DNA of 46,179 nt from the NCBI RefSeq assembly GCF_000336695.1, contig NZ_AOMC01000096.1:70681-116859 (forward strand), written 5' to 3'. The notes under the pieces were generated by a model, which saw only the letters and a list, made by a program, of their open reading frames with translations, ran no database searches and was not told the origin of the DNA. This document shows, in pieces, positions 32,099-40,547 of this stretch. Both the position numbers and the translations under genes were made by a program. Position 1 is the stretch's first letter; each line of letters begins with the position of its first letter. The stretch is from Halococcus morrhuae DSM 1307. GTDB taxonomy: Archaea > Halobacteriota > Halobacteria > Halobacteriales > Halococcaceae.

Positions 32099-33412
32099 TT
32101 ACAGAGTTCCGTTGACGATGTCGGCCACGCGCTGGCGGTCGAACAGTCGTTCGTTCGCGGGAATCTCACCGAGGCCGTGCCACGCGCCGAACTCGTCAGG
32201 GTAGAGCTGCTTGGCGAGCATCTCCGTCTGGAAGAGGTTGATGATCGGTCCTTGCGAGCCCGTTCCGCCGGGGTAGAGCCGGTCGTTTTTGACTGCGGCG
32301 AGCTGCTTGCCGACGGGATCGGTGCGGAGCAGTTCGAGCATTCCCTCGTACGCGTCGGCGTTACCGTAGACGTTGTTCCCGCCGAGCGCGTTCACCGCCT
32401 CGTCGAAGACGAGCACGTCGGGATCGACGTCGAGCAGCCCCTCCATGCCGAGCTTGAGATCGTAATGGGCGTTCTCGCTGTCGTACTCGTCAGCGAACGC
32501 GTCGACGACGCCGAGATCGCCGTACTGTTTCAGCTCGTAGGTCTTGTCGAGTTTCGGAATCGGGTCGATGACGCCGAAGTAGCCCTTGTTCTCCGGGTTC
32601 GTGAACGCGCTCAGCAGGCCGACGCTGGGACGGTCGTCCTTCGGCGGCACTCGCGAGGTGATGTCGTCCATCGTGTGCTCGTAGAGATCGATCATCGCGC
32701 TCGCCCGTTCGCGCTCGCCGACGACGCGTCCGTAGCGCTCGACGAACTCCGGGATCGAGTAGTAGCGATAGGATTTCCCATCGGGCCAGTTCGGCCAGCT
32801 CGGCGCGCGTTTCGACCGACTCAGGTTGCCGAAGAACGGCGCGACGTCCGTCGCCAGCGTCGAGACCTTCGACGGTTCGAGCTGATACGACGCGATGAAC
32901 CTGTTCGGGTCGGTCGCCAGCAGGTCGGGATCGAGCTCGTAGAGCAGTTCCTGTTTGACGCTGTAGCTCTTGCTCACCGTGTTCGGGATCTCGTCCACGT
33001 TGCGGGGCTTCACCGACGGGAGGAGTTCGTAGAACCCCTGATACCAGAACCCCGGGCGTGAGAGCCCGACGATGCTGTCGGCATGGCCGAGCGCCATCAG
33101 CACGTCGGCGACGAACCCCCAGCCACCGACGATGCGTTCGGGCGGTCGCTCGAACTCGACGCTGCCGACCGGTTCGATGGCGACCGAGTACGATCCGCTC
33201 CGGGTCGTCCCTCCCTGGGCGCTCGTTCCGGTCGAGGACTGGATCCGATCGTCGGCTCCACTCCCGTTTCCGGCCTCACTTCCGTTGCTACCGCCACCCC
33301 CGCTGCTCGATGCGGTACAGCCAGCCACCAGCCCACTGGCGACCGCGATGCCGCCGCGTTTCATCCAGTCTCGCCGCGTCAGTCCATCATCCGTCGGATC
33401 GTCGTGCGCCAT
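32099..33412 (-). CDS. Iron-type ABC transporter substrate-binding lipoprotein
   Basis: A 437-residue extracellular solute-binding protein. It has a Tat lipoprotein signal (RRDWMKRGGIAVASG ending in a VAGC lipobox), a low-complexity Ser/Gly linker, then a FepB/BtuF-type fold (PERIVGGWGFVADVLMALGH, then LLATDPNRF, VDPDVLVFDEAVNALGG). ATG 33412 is 26 bp downstream of a GCATAAC box and only 3 bp from a palindromic iron box, so transcription is probably leaderless and iron-repressed. The permease gene is upstream; no ATPase gene adjoins. Ligand is likely a ferric siderophore or iron, by context. Confidence 0.87.
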   Translation of the reverse strand: MAHDDPTDDGLTRRDWMKRGGIAVASGLVAGCTASSSGGGGSNGSEAGNGSGADDRIQSSTGTSAQGGTTRSGSYSVAIEPVGSVEFERPPERIVGGWGFVADVLMALGHADSIVGLSRPGFWYQGFYELLPSVKPRNVDEIPNTVSKSYSVKQELLYELDPDLLATDPNRFIASYQLEPSKVSTLATDVAPFFGNLSRSKRAPSWPNWPDGKSYRYYSIPEFVERYGRVVGERERASAMIDLYEHTMDDITSRVPPKDDRPSVGLLSAFTNPENKGYFGVIDPIPKLDKTYELKQYGDLGVVDAFADEYDSENAHYDLKLGMEGLLDVDPDVLVFDEAVNALGGNNVYGNADAYEGMLELLRTDPVGKQLAAVKNDRLYPGGTGSQGPIINLFQTEMLAKQLYPDEFGAWHGLGEIPANERLFDRQRVADIVNGTL

Positions 33413-33415
33413 ATC

Positions 33416-33431
33416 TTTAGGCCAGCCTAAA
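33416..33431. promoter_or_regulatory. Palindromic iron box (DtxR/IdeR-like)
   Basis: TTTAGGCCAGCCTAAA is a perfect inverted repeat (TTTAGGC/GCCTAAA around CA) lying between the TATA-like box and the start codon of the substrate-binding lipoprotein gene. It resembles DtxR/IdeR-family operators (TTAGG...CCTAA). A further half-site GCGCCTAAAAA is near 33460. Confidence 0.75.
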
Positions 33432-33564
33432 ACATGTTATGCGTTTCGGTTTTTCGGTGCGCCTAAAAATTTCGCAGGGGGAAGTCGGAAAACGGCGAAG
33501 GCGACGGGAAAACGCTTTCAGTCGATAGCGGCGTCGATACCGCGGCGGGTAGAACGAGGACGGC

Positions 33565-34677
33565 TCAGATCGCGCCCAGACTGTCCTGTTTGCGCATCAG
33601 ATAGAGGAAGTAGGGGCCACCGATCAGTCCGGTGACGATGCCGACCGGGATCTGGACCGGGCTCAACAGGAGGCGTGCGCCGACATCGGCGGCGACCATC
33701 AGCGCCGGCCCGACGAACAGACAGCCGACGACGAGCTTCTTGTAATCGCTACCGACGATGTTCCGGACCATGTGCGGGACGATCAGTCCCACGAACCCGA
33801 CGATCCCCGCGGCGGCGATGCTCGCGGCGGCCGCGAGAACGGCGACACCTGAAAGGGCAAATCGGACTTTCTCGACGCTCATGCCGAGCGATCTCGCGGT
33901 GCTCTCGCCGAGCAGGAGCACGTTCAGCTGTCGAGCACTGACCAGCGCCAGCGCCATCGAGACGACGGTCCAGGGCAGTATCATCCGGACCTGTTCCCAG
34001 TCAGTACCGGTGAGCGAGCCGGTCGTCCAGGCGATCGCGCTCTGGACCACCCCGAGATCGTCGGCGAAGAAGAAAATCCCCGTCTGAAGCGAGCCGAAGA
34101 CCGTGCTGACGATCACGCCCGCCAGAACGAGCCGGATCGGCGAGGTGCCGTTCTTCCAGGCGATGAGATAGACGATCAGGAAGGCGATTGCGCCACCGAT
34201 GGCCGCGATCAGCGGCAGGACGGCCGACAGCCCCGAAAATACGACGAGCGTGAGCAGGATCATCAGGCCCGCACCCGAGGAGACACCGAGGATGAACGGG
34301 CTCGCCAGCTCGTTCCTGGTGACGGCCTGGAAGATCGCACCCGAGACGGCGAGGTTCATCCCGACGAACGCGCCCACGAGCACGCGCGGCAGGCGGATGT
34401 TCCAGACGATCAGGCTCCGTCGACCCATCTCGGGGATTTCGCCGCCCAGGAAGAACGCTTCGAGTGCCTGCGGGTTCAGTAGTACATCGGGATTGAACAC
34501 CGCCTGCCAAGCCTGTGCGATCGACATCGAGTACGCGCCGAAGCTCACCTGGAGCAGGCCGGCCACCACGGTGATGGCGACGCTCGCGACGACGAGCGTG
34601 AGCAGCGAGCCGTCGATCCAGCCGAGCCAGCGCTCGCGCGCGGAGCGAGCGGAGTCGGTGGCGGGTTCGCTCGCCAC
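33565..34677 (-). CDS. FecCD-family iron ABC transporter permease
   Basis: A 370-residue membrane permease with about ten helices. Family landmarks are WNIRLPRVLVGAFVGMNLAVSG, NELASPFILGVSSGAGL, the ATPase-coupling LLGESTARSLGMSVEKV and GFVGLIVPHMVRNIVGSD. Start is GTG at 34677, two bases after the stop of a 62-codon mini-ORF, suggesting coupled translation. The second iron box lies upstream of that mini-ORF. No ATP-binding partner is encoded next to it, so it must borrow one from elsewhere. The gap of 152 bp to the lipoprotein gene holds a separate promoter. Confidence 0.9.
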   Translation of the reverse strand: MASEPATDSARSARERWLGWIDGSLLTLVVASVAITVVAGLLQVSFGAYSMSIAQAWQAVFNPDVLLNPQALEAFFLGGEIPEMGRRSLIVWNIRLPRVLVGAFVGMNLAVSGAIFQAVTRNELASPFILGVSSGAGLMILLTLVVFSGLSAVLPLIAAIGGAIAFLIVYLIAWKNGTSPIRLVLAGVIVSTVFGSLQTGIFFFADDLGVVQSAIAWTTGSLTGTDWEQVRMILPWTVVSMALALVSARQLNVLLLGESTARSLGMSVEKVRFALSGVAVLAAAASIAAAGIVGFVGLIVPHMVRNIVGSDYKKLVVGCLFVGPALMVAADVGARLLLSPVQIPVGIVTGLIGGPYFLYLMRKQDSLGAI

Positions 34678-34679
34678 GA

Positions 34680-34868
34680 TCAGCTCCCCGCCGTGACGGG
34701 GATGTGCCCGACAGCGGTTCCTGGATCACGGTCGCGATCGACGAGTTCGTTCTCGGCGGAGGGAGATGGGTTCAGCCATAATGTCGCGCTCGGGTCGAAA
34801 TCGTTCCCCACTGTGGCTCTCTCGCCGATTTGCGCCGAACCTCCATATGCCGCCGATTCGTGTTGCAT
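34680..34868 (-). CDS. Putative leaderless 62-residue leader ORF of the iron permease
   Basis: An ATG at 34868 opens a 62-codon hydrophilic frame (MQHESAAYGGSAQIGERA at the start). The TATATGG box centred near 34895 is 27 bp upstream, so transcription would begin at this ATG; the iron box (34874-34887) covers the start site. The frame ends two bases before the permease GTG. No domain is recognised. It may be a true microprotein or a translated leader that couples ribosomes to the permease gene. Confidence 0.4.
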   Translation of the reverse strand: MQHESAAYGGSAQIGERATVGNDFDPSATLWLNPSPSAENELVDRDRDPGTAVGHIPVTAGS

Positions 34869-34873
34869 GTGAA

Positions 34874-34887
34874 TTAGGCCAGCCTAA
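34874..34887. promoter_or_regulatory. Palindromic iron box (DtxR/IdeR-like), second copy
   Basis: TTAGGCCAGCCTAA is a perfect palindrome identical in core to the box at 33416-33431. It lies between a TATATGG TATA-like box (about 34891-34899) and the mini-ORF start at 34868, so a bound repressor would block permease expression. The shared site implies co-regulation of permease and lipoprotein. Confidence 0.75.
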
Positions 34888-34952
34888 AACCATATATCGG
34901 TTTCGTTCCATCGATCGATCCGGTAGTCACCGGGCGGGCTGGGAGGAAGCGA

Positions 34953-35537
34953 TCAGGTCTCGTCAGGGCTATCCAGGACGTTCTTCAGCGGCGGTGCCTC
35001 GTAGTCGGCGAACCGATCGAGCAGTTCGTCGGTATCGTCCTCGATCAGGACGATCGAGCGGTGGTCGGCGCTCACGAACCCCTCCTCGCGCTGGTGATCG
35101 AAGAACGTCGCCAGCCCCGCGTAGTAGTCCGCGACGTCGAGGAGCCCGCAGGGGTTCGCGTGGAGCCCGAGCTGCGTCCAGGTGAGTACCTCCATGAACT
35201 CTTCGAGCGTGCCGTAGCCGCCGGGGAGGGCGACGAACCCGTCGGCCAGATCGACCATCCGCCGTTTGCGCTCGTGCATCGAATCGACGACGTCGAGTTC
35301 GGTGAGCCCCTCGTGGGCGATCTCGCGCTCGCGGAGGCCGTCGGGGATGACACCGTGGGCTTCGCCGCCCGCTTCGAGCGTCGCGTCGGCGACCGTCCCC
35401 ATCAGTCCGACGTTGCCACCGCCGTAGACGAGCCCGAGATCGCGCTCGGCGAGCGTCCGCCCGAGGCTCACGGCCGCCTCCTGATAAGCCGATCGCGCGC
35501 CGCTGCTCGATCCGCAGTAGACACAGATCCGATCCAT
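34953..35537 (-). CDS. LOG-family protein (TIGR00730)
   Basis: A 194-residue Rossmann-type protein of the LOG/lysine-decarboxylase-like family, which often hydrolyses nucleoside monophosphates (cytokinin-activating activity). Family signatures are [15 protein letters not shown] near the start, [33 protein letters not shown] and [13 protein letters not shown] (PGGxGTxxE). ATG 35537 fits the family start. Role in haloarchaea is unclear, possibly purine nucleotide salvage. Confidence 0.87.
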   Translation of the reverse strand: MDRICVYCGSSSGARSAYQEAAVSLGRTLAERDLGLVYGGGNVGLMGTVADATLEAGGEAHGVIPDGLREREIAHEGLTELDVVDSMHERKRRMVDLADGFVALPGGYGTLEEFMEVLTWTQLGLHANPCGLLDVADYYAGLATFFDHQREEGFVSADHRSIVLIEDDTDELLDRFADYEAPPLKNVLDSPDET

Positions 35538-35666
35538 GTCTCGCCTCCTCGCCGCACGGCGAAGTAGCGTGTGATTCGGGATCGCCGTCTCCGTCCTGTG
35601 CACGCAGACACGCTTCACACTCCACACTCGGTAACTGTTTTGCGTGCGCAGCACGTACTGAGAGGC

Positions 35667-36635
35667 ATGTCAGTGTCGTCCCGTCGCCCGCGCGGGGTCG
35701 CCGTGCTGGCGGGGGTGTGGCTGCTCGCCCTCGCCGGCATCGGGGTCCTCGTCGGCTCGGAACTGTTCGGTGCGCTGCTCGCGGACGGCGCGCTCCCCTC
35801 GGTGCTGTTCGTCGCCGTCGGGTTCGCGCTCCTCTTCGGCTATCTCGGCTATCGGACGAACTCGAAACGGCTGCTCTCGCGGCTCGACGTGGCCCCGCTC
35901 ACGCAGGCACGTGCGCCGCAGGTCCACGCGAGCGTCGATCGCCTGGCCCGACGGATGGAGATCGACCGCCCGGAGATCCATCTCGGACGGCTCGGCCAGC
36001 CGAACGCATTCGCGCTCGGCAGCGACACGCTCGTCGTCGACCAGTCGCTCGTGCGACTCCTGACGCCGACCGAACTCGAAGGCGTGCTCGCCCACGAGTT
36101 CGCCCATCTCGAAGGCTACGACAGCCTGCTGCGGACGTTGGCGACGAGCCTGCTACGGACGGTGACGTCGCTCCTCCTGATCCTGCTCGTCCCGCTCGTG
36201 ATCGTCGTTTCGCTGATCGGCTGGGGACTCTCGCTGATCGTCGGCCGGCCAGTGCGTGGCCCCGACAGCGTTGGCAGCGGGCTGCGGAGCGGCCTGCAAC
36301 GACTGGTGAAGAGTCTGCTCGTCGCGCCGACGCTCGCCCTCCAGGCGTACGCGCGCCGTCGCGAGTACGCAGCCGACCGGCGGGCGGTGGCAATCCTCGA
36401 CGACCCGCTCGCGCTCGCACGTGCGCTGCAGAAGATCCAGCGGGCGAACGAACCCGATCGGGGACTGCTCGGCTGGCTGCTGCCGTCGCGCGATCGGGAG
36501 ACCGAACGCTCGCCGACCGAACGCGCGCTCGCGAGCCACCCGCCGACCGACGAACGTGTCGAACGCGTCCGCGAGGCCGCGAACGCCGCCGGGGGCGAGG
36601 GATCGACCGGATGGCATCGCGTGGATATCGACTGA
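35667..36635 (+). CDS. M48-family membrane zinc protease (HtpX-like)
   Basis: A 322-residue protease. Two helices near the N-terminus (~12-33, 43-61), then [20 protein letters not shown], the zinc motif HEFAH at residues 143-147, a hydrophobic hairpin (~165-190) and the third ligand in [11 protein letters not shown]. Expected role is turnover of misfolded membrane proteins. ATG 35667 follows a CTGTTTT box by about 28 bp. It converges on the cobA gene. Confidence 0.88.
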   Translation: MSVSSRRPRGVAVLAGVWLLALAGIGVLVGSELFGALLADGALPSVLFVAVGFALLFGYLGYRTNSKRLLSRLDVAPLTQARAPQVHASVDRLARRMEIDRPEIHLGRLGQPNAFALGSDTLVVDQSLVRLLTPTELEGVLAHEFAHLEGYDSLLRTLATSLLRTVTSLLLILLVPLVIVVSLIGWGLSLIVGRPVRGPDSVGSGLRSGLQRLVKSLLVAPTLALQAYARRREYAADRRAVAILDDPLALARALQKIQRANEPDRGLLGWLLPSRDRETERSPTERALASHPPTDERVERVREAANAAGGEGSTGWHRVDID

Positions 36636-36677
36636 CACCAACGGAATGGAAATCGAGCCGAAAAGGCACGTTCGCCG

Positions 36678-37376
36678 TCAGTATTCGGTGCCCTTCCTGG
36701 CGCGATGGCCCGCGTCGAACGGGTGTTTCTCCTTGCGGACGTTCGTGACGAGATCGGCACGGTCGACGATGTAGGACGGTTCCTCGTGACCACCCGTGAG
36801 GACGAGTTCGAGCGCGTCGGGTTTCGATTCGACGAGCGAGACGACTTCGTCGGATTCGACGAGCCCCTGATTGGCTGCGTACAGGATCTCGTCCAGAACG
36901 AGCATGTGGACGCCGTCCGCCGCCGGCCCATCGAGCGCGAGCGGTGACGTCAGATCGGCGTCGTCCGCCCCAGCGAGCAGGTCGCGGGCGCGTTCGAGCG
37001 CACCGCGTGCCCGCGCGGCGTGTTCGTCGTCGGCCGACCCATCCAGGAAGCCGTGCCAGCCGTAGTGGCCCGAGTTCTCGTAGCTGAACCCCTCGATCGC
37101 GGCGATAGCATTGTACTCGCCGCGCGTCGCCTCGACGCTCGCGGCACCACCCTTCATGAACTGGAGCATGTGGACCCGGTAGCCGTGGCCGGCCGCCCGG
37201 AACCCCATCCCCAGCGCCGCCGTCGTCTTCCCTTTCCCGTCGCCCCACCAGACCTGGACCAGCCCGAACTCGTCGGGCGCTGCCGGCTCGATGGGTTCGG
37301 CGGCCGGCGACACTCCACGCCCCGGCGTCCGTCCGTGCTGTGCCTCACGGTCGCCGTCATCCTCGCCGTCGCTCAT
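36678..37376 (-). CDS. cobA: Cob(I)alamin adenosyltransferase (CobA/BtuR type)
   Basis: Adds the 5'-deoxyadenosyl group to reduced corrinoid. The 232-residue protein has a ~37-residue acidic N-terminal extension, the P-loop WWGDGKGKTTAALGMGFRAA, then VHMLQFMKGG, MLVLDEILYAANQGLV and LVLTGGHEEPSYIVDRADLV. It is the last gene of the cobalamin operon, 48 bp after cbiZ. The product acts on salvaged cobinamide or cobyric acid before nucleotide-loop assembly. Confidence 0.93.
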   Translation of the reverse strand: MSDGEDDGDREAQHGRTPGRGVSPAAEPIEPAAPDEFGLVQVWWGDGKGKTTAALGMGFRAAGHGYRVHMLQFMKGGAASVEATRGEYNAIAAIEGFSYENSGHYGWHGFLDGSADDEHAARARGALERARDLLAGADDADLTSPLALDGPAADGVHMLVLDEILYAANQGLVESDEVVSLVESKPDALELVLTGGHEEPSYIVDRADLVTNVRKEKHPFDAGHRARKGTEY

Positions 37377-37424
37377 TGACTCTCGTCTGCGGGCCGCCTC
37401 CCTAACGGTTCTGCTCGTCTCGAT

Positions 37425-38147
37425 TCAGAGTTCGAAGACGTCCGCACGGCGATCGGTCACGACGCCGTGGTCGGCATCGGCGACCGATCCTGGAACCCCC
37501 CGATCGGCGTATCGCGAGCGAAAACTCGCCCGGATCGCGTCGCGAACGCACGCCCGCGCTGCGGCACCGACCGGAGTCGCACTGCCCGCGAACGATGCCG
37601 GCTCGCCCGCGACGTCGCTACCGACGATCACCGCGTCGCTCGTCGTTCCCGAAAACTCAGTCGTGGGGAGCAATGTCGCCGTCTTCGCCTCCACGACGGT
37701 ACCGAGGAGGCTCGCGAGCGTCGCCCGTTCCAGATCCCGGGTCGTGGCGACGACGAGGTTCACCGTGCCGACGGGCGGTGATTCGTCCGTCGGTTCGTCC
37801 GCCGATCCGTCGACCGGCTCGTCGATTACCTCGGTCGGTGTCATCGGCAGCGTCGCCGGGTTCGACAGCCCGACGGTCGCGTAGGCCACGACGGGATCGA
37901 GTCGCGCACCTCGCAGGTGTTGCAGCTCGACGCCGGTCAGTAGCGCCGGACCAGGAACCTCGAACCCGGCTCGCTCCCGACGTTCGTCGATGTAGGAATC
38001 GAGATCCGTGCGCTCCCAGCCTTCGGGCACGCTGACGTTGTAGGCGGCGTCGGCTCGCGAGAACCCGCCGTTCCAGCCCGTCGAGAGCCAGCGCGCGCCC
38101 GGCCGACGAAGGCCGAACACGCCGTCGGCCGTCATCGCCTCAAACAC
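37425..38147 (-). CDS. cbiZ: Adenosylcobinamide amidohydrolase CbiZ
   Basis: Hydrolyses the aminopropanol side chain of adenosylcobinamide (or of foreign corrinoids) to give cobyric acid, so incoming corrinoids can be remodelled. The 240-residue protein shows WLSTGWNGGFSRADAAYNV, PALLTGVELQHLRGAR, VVAYATVGLSNPATL and the C-terminal SDAVIVGSDV region. GTG 38147 overlaps the cobD stop by eight bases; ATG 38135 is an alternative that loses four residues. It pairs logically with cbiB in the same operon. Confidence 0.9.
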   Translation of the reverse strand: MFEAMTADGVFGLRRPGARWLSTGWNGGFSRADAAYNVSVPEGWERTDLDSYIDERRERAGFEVPGPALLTGVELQHLRGARLDPVVAYATVGLSNPATLPMTPTEVIDEPVDGSADEPTDESPPVGTVNLVVATTRDLERATLASLLGTVVEAKTATLLPTTEFSGTTSDAVIVGSDVAGEPASFAGSATPVGAAARACVRDAIRASFRSRYADRGVPGSVADADHGVVTDRRADVFEL

Positions 38148-39180
38148 CGAGCGCCTCCAGCAGACGATCGTTTTCCTCGGGGAGTCGCACGGCGACGCGG
38201 ACGTGCGAGTCGAGCCCGCGGAAGGTGGTGGCGTCGCGGATCGCGAGACCGTGCTCGCGCGCTCGATTCAACAACCCGTCGACCGATCTGTCGCCGACGT
38301 CGAGCAGGACGAACGGCGCATCGGAGGGGTGGACGTCGAATTTCGATCCGAGTGCCTTCGTCATCCGCTCGCGCTCGGTGGACACTCGCTCGCGGGTGTC
38401 AGCGACGAACTCGTCCCGGGTCATGCAGAACGAACCGGTCGCGAGCGCCGGCACGCTCACGTTCCAGGTTCGTCTGGCGTTCCGCAGCGCCGAGCCGAGC
38501 GCACCCGTCGCGACCGCGAAACCGGCGCGGAGGCCAGGTAGTCCGAACAGTTTGGTGAGCGAGCGCGCGACGACGACCCCCTCGCGGCCCGCGAGCGACG
38601 GCCGATCGGTGAAGCCGAGGAACGCCTCGTCGACGAGCAGCGTCGTTCCGGCGGCCCGGCAGCGCTCGGCGAACGCGTCGAGTCGGTCGGGATCGTAGGC
38701 GTTGCCGGTCGGGTTGTTCGGGTTGCAGACGACGGCCAGCGCGTGATCGGTCGGGTCGGCGTCGAGCAGTTCCGCCTGCGGGACGAGTTCAGGATCGCCG
38801 TCGTGCAGACGAATCTCGCGCCCGTATTCGGCGAAACTCGGGTACGGAACGAGCGCCGATTCGCCCGGCTCGATGGCGAGCGAGATCGTCGCCCGGATGG
38901 CCGCGAGCCCACCCGGTGTCGGGATCACCTGTGCCGGTTCGCAACCGACGTAGGCGGCCGCCGTCGCGCGATACTCCTCGGGTGGTTCGGCCGGATACGA
39001 GCGTGCATCGGCGAACGCCTCGCGATAGACGTCCTCGATCCCGTCCGGAACGTGGGGATTCGTGTTCGCGCTGAAATCAACGATGTCAGGGTCGTCGCTG
39101 CTGCCGTGTGGCTCCCGGCCGACCTCCCGCACCGTCTCAGGCCGCACGTCGTTCCTCCCGGTTACGGCCGCGACGATCAC
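38140..39180 (-). CDS. cobD: PLP-dependent aminotransferase-like L-threonine-O-3-phosphate decarboxylase (CobD)
   Basis: Makes aminopropanol phosphate for the corrinoid side chain. The 346-residue fold-type I PLP enzyme begins REVGREPHGSSDDPDIVDFSANTNPHVP in frame, has VVCNPNNPTGNAYDPDRL, DEAFLGFTDRPSL and the Lys region ARSLTKLFGLPGLRAG. Histidinol-phosphate aminotransferase is the look-alike; operon context decides for CobD. GTG 39180 gives the longest form; GTG 39147 is equally plausible. Confidence 0.85.
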   Translation of the reverse strand: MIVAAVTGRNDVRPETVREVGREPHGSSDDPDIVDFSANTNPHVPDGIEDVYREAFADARSYPAEPPEEYRATAAAYVGCEPAQVIPTPGGLAAIRATISLAIEPGESALVPYPSFAEYGREIRLHDGDPELVPQAELLDADPTDHALAVVCNPNNPTGNAYDPDRLDAFAERCRAAGTTLLVDEAFLGFTDRPSLAGREGVVVARSLTKLFGLPGLRAGFAVATGALGSALRNARRTWNVSVPALATGSFCMTRDEFVADTRERVSTERERMTKALGSKFDVHPSDAPFVLLDVGDRSVDGLLNRAREHGLAIRDATTFRGLDSHVRVAVRLPEENDRLLEALGV

Positions 39181-39261
39181 TACCGCTATCGTCCGATTCG
39201 CTCTCGATGATTACGGTTCGCTCGGCGGTTCGTCGATCGTCCGTCGTCGTGGCTGTCGTGT

Positions 39262-39816
39262 TCATTGCAATAGTGCCTCCGCGACCGCGGCGTCGCTCGG
39301 GTGGTTCACGTTGACCGCGAACCGCTCGTCGTCGATCACGATCGTCTCGTCCTCTCCGTCCTCCGCGACGATATTGATCCCGGACGGTGCGACCGTTTCG
39401 CCGTCGACCGCCATCGTCGTTCCGATACTGACACCCAGTCGTCGTTTGCACGCAGCGGGGACGGCGACCGTGAGCGAGCCGGTATCGTGGCGATCGAGCA
39501 CGCGATCGACGGCAGCACCGTCGAGCAGCGGGAGATCGGTCGCGACGGTGAGAATGGGTGGGTCGCTCCGTTCGAGCGCGTACTGGAGGTCGGCGACGTA
39601 GCCATCGCCGGGAGCCTCGATGACGTCGTGATCGAGATGGTCGCGTGTCTGTAGCGTGTGCGACGAGACTACATGGCTGACGGCTTCGATGTGGCTGTCG
39701 GCGAGCGCCCCGCGCACGCGATCGAGCATCGGTCGACCGCCGATCTGGTAGAGCGGTTTCTCAACGTCGCTGTCGAGTCGCGTGCCGCGACCGCCACACA
39801 TCACCAGTGCGTCCAC
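39262..39816 (-). CDS. cobY: Adenosylcobinamide-phosphate guanylyltransferase CobY
   Basis: Archaeal, non-orthologous replacement of bacterial CobU: activates adenosylcobinamide phosphate with GTP. The 184-residue nucleotidyltransferase starts VDALVMCGGRGTRLDSDVEKP and shows KPLYQIGGRPMLDRV, VATDLPLLDG and INIVAEDGEDETIVI. The frame runs open upstream, but GTG 39816 gives the expected family start and overlaps the cobS stop by 16 bases. Gap to cobD is 81 bp. Confidence 0.9.
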   Translation of the reverse strand: MDALVMCGGRGTRLDSDVEKPLYQIGGRPMLDRVRGALADSHIEAVSHVVSSHTLQTRDHLDHDVIEAPGDGYVADLQYALERSDPPILTVATDLPLLDGAAVDRVLDRHDTGSLTVAVPAACKRRLGVSIGTTMAVDGETVAPSGINIVAEDGEDETIVIDDERFAVNVNHPSDAAVAEALLQ

Positions 39817-40547
39817 GCGATCACCCCCACGTGCAGCGCGACGATTCGGGCGATCTCGTTCGTCGCACCGAGAACGTCGCCGTTCACCCCATCGAGCGCC
39901 GTCCGTGCAAGGCGAAGCGAGCCGAGCGTGACGATCACTGCGGCGAGGAGCATCGCCCCGGCGATCTCGATCCGCGGCCAGGTCAGGATCGCTGCCGGAA
40001 CGGTGCTCGCGACAACGAGTGGTGCCGAACGCGACCCGGAACGTCCGGTGAGCGACGCACCGAGACCGTCGTGCGGTGCCGATCCGAAACAGACGAGCAG
40101 CGCCATCCCGCCCTTCGCCCCGACCTCGGCAATGACGACGAGCAGCGCGGCCCGCAGCGGGAGCGCCGCGAGTGCGAGTCCGGCCGCGAGAAGCCCGGCG
40201 ATCACGATCGCGACCGCGAGCGCACCGCCAGCGCCGACATCGGTGTCCTTCAGCACCGCGCGGCGCTCGTCCGGCCCGCCGTGCACGACGAGCGCGTCGC
40301 CGAGGTCGATGACCCCATCCATGTGGTTGATCCCCGTGACGAGATAGACGGCGACGACGAAGGCGAACGCGATCGTCGGCGCTGGTCCCGGGAGTGCGAT
40401 CGGGAGCAAGAGGAACGCACCGACGACGTAGCCCGCAAGCGGCATGCTCACCGGCGTAGCGCGGAACGCCTCCCAGGAATCGCCATCGTGGCCGACGGGG
40501 AGCCGCGAGAGGAACCCGAGGGCACCTCGGAGCGCCCTTAGCACCAC
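39801..40547 (-). CDS. cobS: Cobalamin synthase CobS
   Basis: Membrane enzyme joining adenosylcobinamide-GDP to alpha-ribazole, the last or next-to-last step of cobalamin synthesis. The 248-residue protein has about six helices and family motifs LGFLSRLPVGHDGDSW, INHMDGVIDLGDALVVHG (metal-binding D-x3-D) and KDTDVGAGGALAV. GTG 40547 (or 40544) overlaps the cbiB stop. The long open frame upstream is antisense-like to nothing real and reads through cbiB. Confidence 0.9.
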   Translation of the reverse strand: MVLRALRGALGFLSRLPVGHDGDSWEAFRATPVSMPLAGYVVGAFLLLPIALPGPAPTIAFAFVVAVYLVTGINHMDGVIDLGDALVVHGGPDERRAVLKDTDVGAGGALAVAIVIAGLLAAGLALAALPLRAALLVVIAEVGAKGGMALLVCFGSAPHDGLGASLTGRSGSRSAPLVVASTVPAAILTWPRIEIAGAMLLAAVIVTLGSLRLARTALDGVNGDVLGATNEIARIVALHVGVIAWTHW

